From GCA-2686295 sp964402995 (GTDB lineage Archaea > Nanobdellota > Nanobdellia > Woesearchaeales > GCA-2686295): a DNA stretch of 64,000 nt. Under the pieces are notes generated by a model. That model was not told where the DNA came from and made no database searches. It saw only the letters and a list, made by a program, of their open reading frames with translations. Shown here one piece after another: positions 25,919 through 34,649 of the stretch; the stretch's first letter is position 1; every line of letters begins with the position of its first letter. The translations under genes and the position numbers were made by a program. The DNA is taken from assembly GCA_964402995.1 (NCBI GenBank), contig CAYOEA010000003.1:1-64000 (forward strand), given 5' to 3'.

Positions 25919-26929
25919 TTAGAATAAACCTTTTATTTCTTCATTACAATTCTTACATTTATTTTTTTCAATTCCTTCAGTTTTAATATTAAATCCCATT
26001 CTTTTAATTAACATACAATCGCATTTTGGACAATAAGTATTTTCATATTTTTGAGTCATTACATTTCCTAAGTAAACATGTTTCAATCCTGCTGTTTTTG
26101 CAATGTCGTAAGCATTCATTAAACTAGTAATTGGTGTTACTGGAACTGTTTGCATTTCATAGTCTGGGTGAAATGCTGAAAAATGAAGTGGAGTATTTTC
26201 TCCTAAGTTCTCTTTTATCCAATTCGTTGCTTTTTTTATTTCTTCAGGTTCGTCATTTTCTCCAGGAATAATTAAGAAAGTTATTTCAAGCCAAACTCCT
26301 TCCTTTTTAATAGTTTTTAATGATTTTAAGACTGGATCTAATTTTGATCCCGTTATTCTTTTGTAAAATAAATCACTCATACTTTTTAGATCAATATTTA
26401 TTCCGTCAAGATATTTGCATAATTCAATTAATGGTTCTTCATTGATGTAACCGTTTGATACCATTATGTTTTTTATTCCTGCTTTTTTAGCAAGTTTTGC
26501 AGTTTCAATCATGTATTCGTAGAATATTACTGGCTCATTATAGGTATATGCTATTTCTTGACAAGCTTGTTCTTTTGCAATATTCACTATTTCTTGAGGA
26601 TTCTTTTCTCTAGATATTACTTCTCCAAAAGGCTTTGCTTGACTTGTAAAATAATTTTGACAGTGTTTGCATTTCATATTGCAACCAACAGTTCCAAAGC
26701 TTAATGCAAGACTTCCAGGTAGAAAATGAAACAGTGGTTTTTTTTCAATTGGATCAATTGATAATCCACCTGCTGCTTTTCCATATACTAAGGAATATAA
26801 TTTTCCATCAATGTTTTCTCTAACTCCGCAGATTCCAATTTGTTTTTCTGAAAGTTTACAATTATGAGGACAAAGTTTACAAATTACTTTTGTATCTTCA
26901 ATTTGCTCATAATACATTGCTTCTTTCAT
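25919..26929 (-). CDS. amrS: AmmeMemoRadiSam system radical SAM enzyme
   Basis: The 336-residue protein has an N-terminal Cys-rich segment (CKLCPHNCKL), the radical SAM cluster motif CNMKCKHCQN, conserved AYTYNEPVIFYEY and FSAFHPDYEM, and a C-terminal pair of CxxC motifs forming a rubredoxin-like knuckle. It belongs to the AmrS family found with Memo and AMMECR1 proteins; neither partner is in this window. The chemistry is a radical modification of unknown target. The opposite-strand gene trxB ends 128 nt away across hairpins. Confidence 0.9.
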   Translation of the reverse strand: MKEAMYYEQIEDTKVICKLCPHNCKLSEKQIGICGVRENIDGKLYSLVYGKAAGGLSIDPIEKKPLFHFLPGSLALSFGTVGCNMKCKHCQNYFTSQAKPFGEVISREKNPQEIVNIAKEQACQEIAYTYNEPVIFYEYMIETAKLAKKAGIKNIMVSNGYINEEPLIELCKYLDGINIDLKSMSDLFYKRITGSKLDPVLKSLKTIKKEGVWLEITFLIIPGENDEPEEIKKATNWIKENLGENTPLHFSAFHPDYEMQTVPVTPITSLMNAYDIAKTAGLKHVYLGNVMTQKYENTYCPKCDCMLIKRMGFNIKTEGIEKNKCKNCNEEIKGLF

Positions 26930-27034
26930 TCTTATTATTATTTTTTTACTTAGTTTTATATTTTTTCTTCTATTAAGCTTATTTTAGAGAAACTTTTATA
27001 AACCAATTCCAAATACTCATATTATTTTTGTTTT

Positions 27035-27052
27035 AGGACTGATATAAGTCCT
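27035..27052 (+). promoter_or_regulatory. Leader hairpin before the Sm-like gene
   Basis: AGGACT at 27035-27040 pairs with AGTCCT at 27047-27052 across GATATA, ending 3 nt before the AGAGG ribosome site. TATAAA near 26997-27002 is the likely TATA box. Confidence 0.45.
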
Positions 27053-27067
27053 TTAAGAGGTTTAATA

Positions 27068-27295
27068 ATGGAACAACAATCAAGACCAATCGATGCTTTG
27101 AACAATGCTCGTCATAAGAGCGTTATTGTAGAATTAAAAAACGGTAGACAATATATTGGAAAGTTAATCGCTTTCGACATTCACATTAATACAGTACTTC
27201 AAGATGCTGAAGAATTCGTTGACGGTCAACTTAAACGAAAACTTGGCAATGTATTTATCCGAGGAGATACTATCACAATCGTATCACCGCAATGA
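27068..27295 (+). CDS. Archaeal Sm-like (LSm) RNA-binding protein
   Basis: The 75-residue protein is a single Sm fold: Sm1 motif in VIVELKNGRQYIGKLIAFDIHINTVLQDA and Sm2 in GNVFIRGDTITIVS. Such proteins form heptameric rings that bind U-rich RNA. The eL37 gene follows after 12 nt, an archaeal gene pair seen widely. A ribosome site AGAGG and a leader hairpin precede it. Confidence 0.94.
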   Translation: MEQQSRPIDALNNARHKSVIVELKNGRQYIGKLIAFDIHINTVLQDAEEFVDGQLKRKLGNVFIRGDTITIVSPQ

Positions 27296-27307
27296 GGTTT
27301 ATAAAAA

Positions 27308-27475
27308 ATGTCTAAAGGAACCCCATCCATGGGAAAAAAGTCAGGAAAATCAGGCGGACACATTAAATGTAGACGCTGTGGCGAAGGTAGTTATCACGCT
27401 CGAAGAAAAATTTGTAGCTCCTGTGGGTTTGGTAACTCTGCTAAGAAAAGATCTTATACTTGGCAGAAAAAATAA
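27308..27475 (+). CDS. rpl37e: 50S ribosomal protein L37e (eL37)
   Basis: This 55-residue gene is easily missed because of its length. The product starts MSKGTPSMGKKSGKSG, then IKCRRCGEGSYHARRKICSSCGFG, a four-Cys zinc knuckle typical of eL37, and ends SYTWQKK. It lies 12 nt downstream of the Sm-like gene with a GAGG ribosome site at 27294-27297, so both are co-transcribed. Confidence 0.95.
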   Translation: MSKGTPSMGKKSGKSGGHIKCRRCGEGSYHARRKICSSCGFGNSAKKRSYTWQKK

Positions 27476-27536
27476 TTTATATATTATTTATTTTTCTTTT
27501 TAATTAATTAAATCAACTATTTAACAATCAAAATGC

Positions 27537-27620
27537 GCGGGGTTGCCGGAGTGGTCAAACGGGACAGGCTTAGGACCTGTTGGCTTAGTGTCTACGCAGG
27601 TTCGAACCCTGCATCTCGCA
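27537..27620 (+). tRNA. trnL-UAG: tRNA-Leu (anticodon UAG)
   Basis: The 84-nt sequence folds as a class II tRNA. The acceptor GCGGGGU pairs with ATCTCGC, the anticodon stem is ACAGG/CCTGT with loop CTTAGGA (anticodon UAG, reads CUA and related Leu codons), there is a long variable arm, and the T arm is GCAGG-TTCGAAC-CCTGC. The discriminator is A at 27620. CCA is not encoded. The last 17 nt plus 33 nt of flank are copied 126 nt downstream. Confidence 0.94.
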
Positions 27621-27779
27621 TTATTTATTTCTAATCTTTTACTTTGAACTTAACTTGTGTTGGGTTCGAACAAAGTTCGGTAAAAACTGTTAGTTTTTAT
27701 GCATCAAAAATATTTTATTTTTGTATTGTGAATCCTGCATCTTGCATTATTTATTTCTAATTTTTTACTTCGAACTTAA
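27604..27779 (+). repeat. Copy of the tRNA-Leu 3' end and flank, separated by three hairpins
   Basis: Bases 27604-27653 and 27730-27779 agree at 46 of 50 positions, and all four differences are C/T transitions. The first copy includes the 3' 17 nt of the tRNA. Between the copies are three perfect hairpins in a row: CGAAC/GTTCG (27667-27679), TAAAAACT/AGTTTTTA (27681-27699) and CAAAAATA/TATTTTTG (27705-27723). Tandem hairpins and an imperfect, gene-end direct repeat resemble the arrangement behind trxA. Confidence 0.85.
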
Positions 27780-28028
27780 TTCAAAATTCATCATACTTTT
27801 TTACTCATATTTTTTCACTCTCAAACCCTTTATTTACACAAAAAAGGCAGGGGTATTTTTGCATGATATTACCTTTTTATTTTTATTATGGAAAAACATT
27901 GTTTTGTCGTCGACAAACACTATTTTGTTTTTTTTATCCTTAGAATTCTTTTTCACTATCTTATCGTCGACAGCTTTTTCATTTTTCGAAAGTATGATGT
28001 TTTCTTACTCTTGTTTTAAGTCAGTTCA
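27780..28028. other. Noncoding stretch with a 15-nt palindrome
   Basis: Nothing convincingly coding is seen between the tRNA repeat and the S-layer promoter. Two GTCGAC-centred motifs occur: TTTGTCG-T-CGACAAA at 27903-27917 and TCGTCGACAG near 27964-27973. A 43-codon frame across them lacks a ribosome site and recognisable product. The palindromes may be protein-binding sites upstream of the S-layer promoters. Confidence 0.3.
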
Positions 28029-28349
28029 TTTATAAATAAACTTCGAAGCTTTTATAAATCTATACCTGTTTTAATTGTTTGTTACTCAGGTGGAGCGACT
28101 GCTTGAAACCTTTGAATTCGGAGGTTTGAGCACTTTTCACTATCTTTAACCTTTGATTTTTGTCGGAGTTATCGAAAAGTTTATAAAGAAATTCCATCTA
28201 TATCAGCTTCACATTTAGTAATAAATGTATCCTGTAATATGCAGGGGCATAATTTATGGTTTGGGAAACTAAATCATTAAGCGTAAACCCTGTGTGTATA
28301 TATATAGGAAGAAATAATATTGAAAACCTAAACACTTGGAGGTGTTTAA
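28029..28349 (+). promoter_or_regulatory. S-layer gene promoter region and long structured leader
   Basis: Three TATA-like boxes occur at 28029-28038, 28051-28057 and 28180-28188, the last giving a leader of about 140 nt. The leader contains ACATTTA/TAAATGT (28211-28228), CCTG/CAGG (28231-28245) and, at the ribosome site, TAAACAC/GTGTTTA (28329-28348) with GGAG in its loop. A 38-codon frame (28256-28372, ATG behind GGGGC) overlaps the S-layer start out of frame. Several promoters and a long leader fit an abundant surface protein under translational control. Confidence 0.6.
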
Positions 28350-30629
28350 ATGAACGTAAAAAAAGCAATTAAAAGAATTGTTGCACTTGGTAGTGGCTTG
28401 ACCATGATCGGAGCAACAATAATGGGTGCATCAGCACTTTCCCTTGACGACTATCCGTCGCCATTTGTTAACAACGGCGTATTTGACGGTAAAATCGTTA
28501 TTGGAGCAAACGCAAACCCTGCGGATGTTCTTGGAGCAATTGACATTTCAGCTAGCTTACAAGCAGCTGCAACAACTATGGTTTCAACATCTGGTACTGG
28601 AGCAAATGTTGTAGTTCCTGGTGGAATTCAGTTAGATGGTGGATCAGGAGATTACTTAATCTATGCTGAAAATGCAAACGGTCAAGATAACCTTGATGAT
28701 GATGACTTAGCTTTAGTATTAGCAACTGGAAACGTTAAAGACGATGACGGTGAAACTAGAACTGGCGCAGATTTAGCTGAAGATGACTCAGATTATGACC
28801 AAGAAATTAGCATTGGATCATTTGATGTAGCTTTCAGTTTAGCTGGAAAAGAAGATAACCCTTCAGTTAACATTGAACCTGCTGGTGTTGCATATAGCTT
28901 AGTTGTAGACTTTGATAATAAAATGGATTTTGTTGCAATGAATGATGGGGAAACTATCGAAATTGCAGGTAAAACATTTACTGTTGGAACTGATACTGAT
29001 ATAGATACTTTAATCTTATTCGGATCTGATACAACTACTTACCTAGAATTAAACAGCCCTGTTATGATCGATACAGCTGGAGAAAGCTATTCAATTGAAA
29101 TTGTTGGTGCAGACTCAGATGGTTCAGATAATACTGTTATTATTGATGTTGATGGTGTAAGAAAAACTATGGAAGAAGGAGATACAACTACTGTTAACGG
29201 ACTTGATGTTTACATTAAGGACTTATTCGTAACTAACATCCCTACTCTAAGTGCTTCTGCAAACATTTTCGTTGGTAGTGAAGAATATCTTTTAGAAACT
29301 GGAAAAACAATCAAAGTTAATGATGAAAAGTTAGAAGGATATAAATTCACTTTAACTGGTACAAATATGTCTACTGTAGAAAAATTTACTTTTGCATTTA
29401 CACCTAGTGATCTTGATGATGACGATGGTTTCGATGATGAAGATAAATATCTAAAAGCTGGCGAAGTAATGGTTGATCCTTTATTCGATACTTTTAAGTT
29501 AGACTTTGCAAGTATGTCACAAGATTTAATGGACACTGCAAAAGTACCTTTCAACATTGACGCATCTGGAGATGAAGCTACAGTTACTTTCACTAACTAT
29601 GATGGTGATGAAGTAACTTTCGATGCATATAACGTTGACGTATCAACTAGTAAGTTCTATAATAATAGTGGTGATGAATTCGCTGTAGGAGTATCTACTC
29701 TATCAGAAGATCATTATTTCTTATGTAATGATGGAACTACTGGAGATATTGTAACTTCATTATTTGTTGTTGATGATATTGACTTAGCTGATAACGAAAC
29801 TACAATTGTTAACCTAATGACTGGTGCAGAAAAAGTGTATGATTTATTAGATAAAATCGATGATTGTGAATTAAGTATTGCAACTATTGGAGCAACTACA
29901 ATTGGTTTATCTGGTGGAAATACTGGTAGTGCTATTGTTTTAGAAGGTGGCACAACTGCAACTTTTACTACAACTAGCGTTGTTTTACAAGAAGTAATTC
30001 CTAGTGGCGAAGATGTAGCTACTGCAGGTAATGTAACAATTACTATGGGCGTAGATTCAGATAAGGACTATGAAATGACTGACGCAGATACTGCATTTGT
30101 TGAGTTAAACAATGACGCAGATGACACAGAAGCATTATCTGCATACGGTTCTTACTACACTTTAGACGAAGATGGTCTTGACTTTTTAGCTTACTTCCCT
30201 AATGAAGAAGAAGTTGAATACAATGTATTCTTTGCACCTGTAGCGTCAAAAGCAGTTGTTCCTGGCGGACAAGATGGCGATGCATATGTTGTTAACCCTA
30301 TTGCTGTAGGAATTGCAGTATTAGACGTAGACGCACCAGCAGTTGGTTCAACTCCAATGATTGTTGTAGGTGGTCCATGTGCTAATTCAGTTGCTTCAGA
30401 ACTAATGGGTAATCCAGCAGTTTGTGGTGAAGGATTCGAAATGGGCAAAGGAATCATCAAATACTTTGATGACAACCAAGCAATTCTAGTAGCTGGTTAT
30501 GAAGCTGTAGAAACTCAAGGAGCATCAAGAGTTTTAGCTGATTACGAAGACTACTCAGAGTTAACAGGAACTGAAGTTTCAGTTATTGTTCCAACACTAT
30601 CTAGTATTAGTGTAGAATCAACTAACTAA
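28350..30629 (+). CDS. S-layer protein
   Basis: The 759-residue protein begins MNVKKAIKRIVALGSGLTMI with a signal peptide ending near ASALS, then DDYPSPFVNNGVFDGKIVIG, the start seen in methanogen-type and DPANN S-layer proteins. The body is acidic and Asp/Thr/Ser rich with beta-strand patterns and a C-terminal domain (MGKGIIKYFDDNQAILVAGY, about residues 699-720) matching the archaeal S-layer C-terminal region. It likely forms the crystalline cell envelope. Codon use and a long leader suggest strong expression. Confidence 0.9.
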   Translation: MNVKKAIKRIVALGSGLTMIGATIMGASALSLDDYPSPFVNNGVFDGKIVIGANANPADVLGAIDISASLQAAATTMVSTSGTGANVVVPGGIQLDGGSGDYLIYAENANGQDNLDDDDLALVLATGNVKDDDGETRTGADLAEDDSDYDQEISIGSFDVAFSLAGKEDNPSVNIEPAGVAYSLVVDFDNKMDFVAMNDGETIEIAGKTFTVGTDTDIDTLILFGSDTTTYLELNSPVMIDTAGESYSIEIVGADSDGSDNTVIIDVDGVRKTMEEGDTTTVNGLDVYIKDLFVTNIPTLSASANIFVGSEEYLLETGKTIKVNDEKLEGYKFTLTGTNMSTVEKFTFAFTPSDLDDDDGFDDEDKYLKAGEVMVDPLFDTFKLDFASMSQDLMDTAKVPFNIDASGDEATVTFTNYDGDEVTFDAYNVDVSTSKFYNNSGDEFAVGVSTLSEDHYFLCNDGTTGDIVTSLFVVDDIDLADNETTIVNLMTGAEKVYDLLDKIDDCELSIATIGATTIGLSGGNTGSAIVLEGGTTATFTTTSVVLQEVIPSGEDVATAGNVTITMGVDSDKDYEMTDADTAFVELNNDADDTEALSAYGSYYTLDEDGLDFLAYFPNEEEVEYNVFFAPVASKAVVPGGQDGDAYVVNPIAVGIAVLDVDAPAVGSTPMIVVGGPCANSVASELMGNPAVCGEGFEMGKGIIKYFDDNQAILVAGYEAVETQGASRVLADYEDYSELTGTEVSVIVPTLSSISVESTN

Positions 30630-30666
30630 GTAACAGTAAGTAGCAATACTTAACCAATTTTTTTAC

Positions 30667-30681
30667 TTTTTTTTTTTTTTT
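30667..30681 (+). terminator. 15-T tract after the S-layer gene
   Basis: An uninterrupted run of 15 T lies 38 nt past the stop, as expected for an archaeal oligo-T terminator. The rest of the gap to 30848 contains the TATA box (about 30808-30815) of the next gene. Confidence 0.65.
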
Positions 30682-30847
30682 CAATAAAATTCTTTTTAAT
30701 TTTATGCGCCAAAATAATCTTTCTTATTTTGAGTGTTTGATTAAAACTTTTTTCTGTTTTAAACATAATATAACTTCTATGCCCTATTCTAAATTCAACT
30801 TTCTCAATTAGAAATATTTATATAATCATAACTCGCTTTTTTATAAT

Positions 30848-32665
30848 ATGATTAAGCGTTTGAGTGTTCTATTTTTATTCTTATTAGTAGTTTTATCTTC
30901 GTCTGTCTTTGCTTTTGATGAAATTTATGATAATTATGTTTATACAGTTGATAGTTTTGAGCTTGAGGATAGTATTTTTTATGTTTCTTATTTATCGCCT
31001 GCTGAAGATAAAATTATTTTTGTTAAAGATAGTGGTGAAATGTATTGGATTAAGAATGGTTCTTGTCAGGAAACTGAATTTTATCAATATTGTTTTTATG
31101 GAACTAAGTTAGATTATTATGATTATGGTCGTCTTATGCCAAATTCTATATATTGGGAGTCTGCAATTCACATTGTTATTAATTCAAAGAAACCTTCTGT
31201 TTCAATTTCAAGAACTTTTCCAACTGAAATAAACAAAGATGAAGATGCTTTAGTTAGATTAACTATAACTAATAATGGTGAACTTGCTGTTTCTAACTTA
31301 GTAATAACTGAGCCTATACCTTCTAATGCTGTTGTTTCAATGGCTCAAGCAGACATTTCTGGTAATACGCTCACCAAAACTTACGAGTATATTGCTCCTG
31401 GAAAGGTTGTATCTTTTATCTATAGATTGGAACCTCTTGATTATGATCGTATAAATTTTGGACTTGCAGAAGCAAATTATATTTATGAAGATTCTTCTTT
31501 TGTTGCAAAAACAACTAAGGATCACATAAAAATTAATATGCCTTATTCATCAACATCTTCTCTCGATAAATCATCAGTTGATGTTAATGGTGAATTTACT
31601 TATACTTATTCTGTTACTAATGAGGATTGGAGTGACTCTTTATATGTGGACTTTGAGCTTTTAACTCCTAGGGCTTTTGAAATTCTTTCTGTAACTCGTA
31701 CTCTTGACAGGGCTAATATTATTCGAAAATCATTCCATATTAAACCTGGTGAAACTGAAAGTTTCGCTGTTACTATGAAATCTTTTAAAGAAAAAACTTT
31801 TACTATTTATGAAAATACTCATTATACTATTCATGAAGATGAACTTGATAATCATAAAAACTTTTCAATCTCAGTTTCTGCTTCTGATTTAAAATCAACT
31901 CTTACTATTTCTAAAACAGAAGTTATTGAAGGCGAGTCATTTCTTGTTACAGCACAATTAGCTAATCCTTCTAAAACTGATTACTTAGATATTTCTGGTG
32001 TCATTAATATAACTGGATTTGGTGAATTTAATTTTACTGTGCCGTATATTGATTCTGGTGCGAAAATCGAATTTTTTAAGCAACTCTTTGACGTTGTTGA
32101 AGTTGATGATCCTTATACTGTTACTGTATCTTTAGATGGTAATTATTCTTCGCACGATGGTTTACCTGTATTGTTATCAAATTCTAAAAATCTAGCTGTT
32201 AAACCTTTTATTGAAGATCTTATTATCACTAAAACTTTTTCAACTTCTAATGCTTTCCTTGGTGATATTGTTACTGTATCTGTTAAGGCTAAGAATCCAA
32301 CTAATAGACCTTTAACTTTCAGATTTGAAGACGAATATGAACCTTTGGCTATTGACTCTGGTATTTCTTCTAGAGACATTGTTATTGAGTCTGGTGATGA
32401 ATTAAATATATATACTTACAAATTGATTGTTCCTTCAATCACTAAGTCTGGTATTTACACTATGGTTACTAAAGTTTATCTTGAAAATTCTCCTTTTAAA
32501 ATCAACAATTATAATATTACTATTGGTGATCCTGTTGAAATTACTGATGATGTTATAATTGAAGATTCTGATGATGTTGATGATGTGGTTGTTGTTGAGA
32601 AAAAAAGCGGTCTTAAAGCTTTCATTGACGATATAGTTGACTTCGTTGTCAATATTTTCAAATAG
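30848..32665 (+). CDS. Secreted surface protein with repeated beta-sandwich domains
   Basis: The 605-residue protein has a signal peptide (MIKRLSVLFLFLLVVLSSSV and following FA) and then three or four Ig-like or DUF11/CARDB-type domains; repeated phrases include LVRLTITNNGELAVSNLVI, FTYTYSVTNEDWSDSL and VTVSVKAKNPTNRPL. A C-terminal acidic segment (about residues 564-582) precedes a short hydrophobic tail. It probably sits on the cell surface, next to the S-layer. It appears leaderless: TTTATATAA lies near 30810-30818. The stop codon TAG is in a hairpin loop and the gene end is repeated downstream. Confidence 0.75.
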   Translation: MIKRLSVLFLFLLVVLSSSVFAFDEIYDNYVYTVDSFELEDSIFYVSYLSPAEDKIIFVKDSGEMYWIKNGSCQETEFYQYCFYGTKLDYYDYGRLMPNSIYWESAIHIVINSKKPSVSISRTFPTEINKDEDALVRLTITNNGELAVSNLVITEPIPSNAVVSMAQADISGNTLTKTYEYIAPGKVVSFIYRLEPLDYDRINFGLAEANYIYEDSSFVAKTTKDHIKINMPYSSTSSLDKSSVDVNGEFTYTYSVTNEDWSDSLYVDFELLTPRAFEILSVTRTLDRANIIRKSFHIKPGETESFAVTMKSFKEKTFTIYENTHYTIHEDELDNHKNFSISVSASDLKSTLTISKTEVIEGESFLVTAQLANPSKTDYLDISGVINITGFGEFNFTVPYIDSGAKIEFFKQLFDVVEVDDPYTVTVSLDGNYSSHDGLPVLLSNSKNLAVKPFIEDLIITKTFSTSNAFLGDIVTVSVKAKNPTNRPLTFRFEDEYEPLAIDSGISSRDIVIESGDELNIYTYKLIVPSITKSGIYTMVTKVYLENSPFKINNYNITIGDPVEITDDVIIEDSDDVDDVVVVEKKSGLKAFIDDIVDFVVNIFK

Positions 32666-32810
32666 TTTTTTTTTGAAAAGTCAACACTTTCTTGTTGTAA
32701 TTTTCAAATAGTTTTTTTCCTCTGAAAATAATGGCTCAAAAAATTTTCTTATTTATTTTGGAGTTTTTTGATTGTCAATGTTTTCAAATAGTTTTTTTTT
32801 TGAAAGTCAA
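32646..32810 (+). repeat. Three copies of the surface-protein gene 3' end
   Basis: Copies lie at 32646-32684 (gene end), 32694-32731 and 32771-32810, sharing TTTTCAAATAGTTTTTTT. The third would again encode V-N-V-F-K plus TAG, like V-N-I-F-K in the gene. Each can fold TTTTCAAA against TTTGAAAA around the stop-like TAG (32655-32679 in the first). A fourth partial copy, GTTTTCAAATAAC, is at 32832-32844, inside the end of the convergent radical SAM gene. Confidence 0.75.
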
Positions 32811-32835
32811 TTAGAATGTTTTTTTTGGGTAGTTT

Positions 32836-34035
32836 TCAAATAACTGTTGCTTTGTAGATGTTATGTTTATCTCTTACTATTCTTAATCTTACTTCGTCGC
32901 CAATTTTTAAATATCCATTTACTGTTATACATCTATCTTCTGATACACACAGCCATTCAGTATTATATTTTCCTGGCATGATTACTTTTGCATTTATTGC
33001 TTTGCCTTTTTTGTATGGTTTTGGTATTTTTTCATCTTCTTGTATATCGAAGTCTTCTTTTGTATTTATGAGTCTGACGTCATATTTTTTTTCATTTTCT
33101 TTTAATAATTCCATAAACCATTCCATACTTTTTGATTTTGTTGGGTTTCGTCCTTTTTTATATTCTAGAAAGTTTTGAAATCCAAATCGTGGCATTTTTG
33201 TTAGTTGTTTACAGAATTCTATTAGCGTTCCAATTTCCGAATCATTGTATCCTGGAATTATTAGTGGTGCTATTAATATTTCAAATTTTGTTTGTGCATA
33301 ATTAATCATTTCTTTTAATTTTGGTGTATCATATGCTCCGCCTGCAAGTTTTGTTGCAGTAACTTTATTTGCTGTATTCATTGAGATATTTATTCTATCT
33401 AATCCTGCTGTTGATAATTCATCAATTAGTTCTTTTGTTAATAGTAATCCATTACTATTCATAGAAACTATTTTTACGCCTTTTACTGCCTTTAAGTCTT
33501 TCACCAATTCAGTAATCCTTGAATACATTAAAGGCTCTCCTTGGGGGTTTATTGAGGCTTCTATTGGGTGTTTTTTGATTTGTGCAACTTTTTTGAATTC
33601 TGAGACTAAATATCCTTCTTCAATTACAAATTCATTTGTTTTTCTTGATATTTTTCCTGCATCAACTGAGCAATACACGCAGTTTAGGTTGCAACTGCTA
33701 TGTGGCTTTACTTCTATTAAGCTTGTATTTCTATCTACAATTCCAAATTCATTAGTTCCTATTAGTGGGATTCCTGTTTCTTGGTGTATGTATATTACAT
33801 CTTTATCGTTTTCTGTTTTTAGATTTGCAAGTCCTGTGTGTAGAATTCTGTTAAATTTATTTGTTACTGTTTTCTCGCTGGCATCTACTTCAATTGTTCC
33901 ATTTTTGATAGTGTATTTTCCAATTCTTTCTAGCTCTTCTTTGTTAATGTCAAAATGATAGTATTTTAGAAATCTAGCTTTAACTATTGTTGTTAATTCT
34001 TCGAATTTTATATCTTCATATTCTATCTTGATCAT
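32836..34035 (-). CDS. Archaeal radical SAM protein with C-terminal OB/TRAM-like domain
   Basis: The 399-residue protein has a central radical SAM domain with CNLNCVYCSVD (about residues 114-124), preceded by a 110-residue N-terminal region and followed by a C-terminal beta-barrel segment (AKVIMPGKYNTEWLCVSED to LKIGDEVRLRIVRDKHNIY) that resembles a TRAM-like RNA-binding domain. Substrate is unknown; a TRAM domain would suggest RNA modification. Its 3' end overlaps the last copy of the neighbouring gene's end repeat. Confidence 0.8.
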   Translation of the reverse strand: MIKIEYEDIKFEELTTIVKARFLKYYHFDINKEELERIGKYTIKNGTIEVDASEKTVTNKFNRILHTGLANLKTENDKDVIYIHQETGIPLIGTNEFGIVDRNTSLIEVKPHSSCNLNCVYCSVDAGKISRKTNEFVIEEGYLVSEFKKVAQIKKHPIEASINPQGEPLMYSRITELVKDLKAVKGVKIVSMNSNGLLLTKELIDELSTAGLDRINISMNTANKVTATKLAGGAYDTPKLKEMINYAQTKFEILIAPLIIPGYNDSEIGTLIEFCKQLTKMPRFGFQNFLEYKKGRNPTKSKSMEWFMELLKENEKKYDVRLINTKEDFDIQEDEKIPKPYKKGKAINAKVIMPGKYNTEWLCVSEDRCITVNGYLKIGDEVRLRIVRDKHNIYKATVI

Positions 34036-34101
34036 TACGTCTGTTGTTAATCTCTTCTTTCTTTAAAATGTTCTTAAAGATAAACTTTATAAATAAAACA
34101 C

Positions 34102-34116
34102 TACTACTGAGTAGTA
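34102..34116. promoter_or_regulatory. TACTAC-TGA-GTAGTA inverted repeat at the transcript start
   Basis: Perfect 6-bp arms with a 3-nt centre lie between the TATA box TTTATAAATA (34087-34096) and ATG 34119, exactly where transcription should begin. It could be a repressor operator for the downstream gene or a hairpin in its very short leader. Confidence 0.5.
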
Positions 34117-34118
34117 CA

Positions 34119-34577
34119 ATGGCAATTGATGAAAAATTACAGCAGCTATGGGCTGATTTAGAAATCTTAAAAATACATGTTAATGATGAAGATGTAAATG
34201 CTGACACTTATATTGGTGAATCTAATGGTTCGAAACTTGCTTTATGTCAATATGTTGCGGATAATCAAGACTTAATTAGTGACGTGGTTAAAGAATTTAA
34301 ACAAATAACTGTTCCTGAATTAAAATCAGTTTATGAAGAGCATAAGGATGATCATGGTTTACTTTTAGATGAAAAAGTAGTTCTTGGTAGAAAAAGAGAG
34401 ACTTATAATTTAGCTCTTGAAGTTCTTGATGCTGCTGTGAGTAAAGAAGATATAACTAAACTTACTCCAAAAGCTATTGGTTCTTTAGCTGATGCTGTTG
34501 GTTATGTTGGATTGTTTACAGATATTTCTGGTTATAAACCATTAAATCAAGAAGCTCTAAAAGAATTAGATCTTTAA
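34119..34577 (+). CDS. Hypothetical helical protein
   Basis: ATG 34119 is chosen because a TATA box at 34087-34096 fits it; the in-frame ATG at 34044 would be upstream of the transcript. The 152-residue protein is acidic and predicted helical (MAIDEKLQQLWADLEILKIH), without a motif I know. It has no predicted membrane segment. It is followed after 72 nt by the GINS gene but the latter has its own TATA box. Confidence 0.65.
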   Translation: MAIDEKLQQLWADLEILKIHVNDEDVNADTYIGESNGSKLALCQYVADNQDLISDVVKEFKQITVPELKSVYEEHKDDHGLLLDEKVVLGRKRETYNLALEVLDAAVSKEDITKLTPKAIGSLADAVGYVGLFTDISGYKPLNQEALKELDL

Positions 34578-34649
34578 TTTTAATTTTAGTATTTTTCTTT
34601 TTCTATTTTTTCAAAAAGCTTTTAAAGCTTACATTAATTCATTTAATTC

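Noticed and set aside
27730..27779. A second tRNA-Leu
   Set aside because: Only the 3' part of the tRNA is present; there is no acceptor 5' strand, D arm or anticodon arm.
27721..28035. A 104-residue frame downstream of tRNA-Leu
   Set aside because: It begins inside the tRNA-end repeat, has no ribosome site, and encodes a Phe/Leu/Ser-rich sequence expected of AT-rich noncoding DNA.
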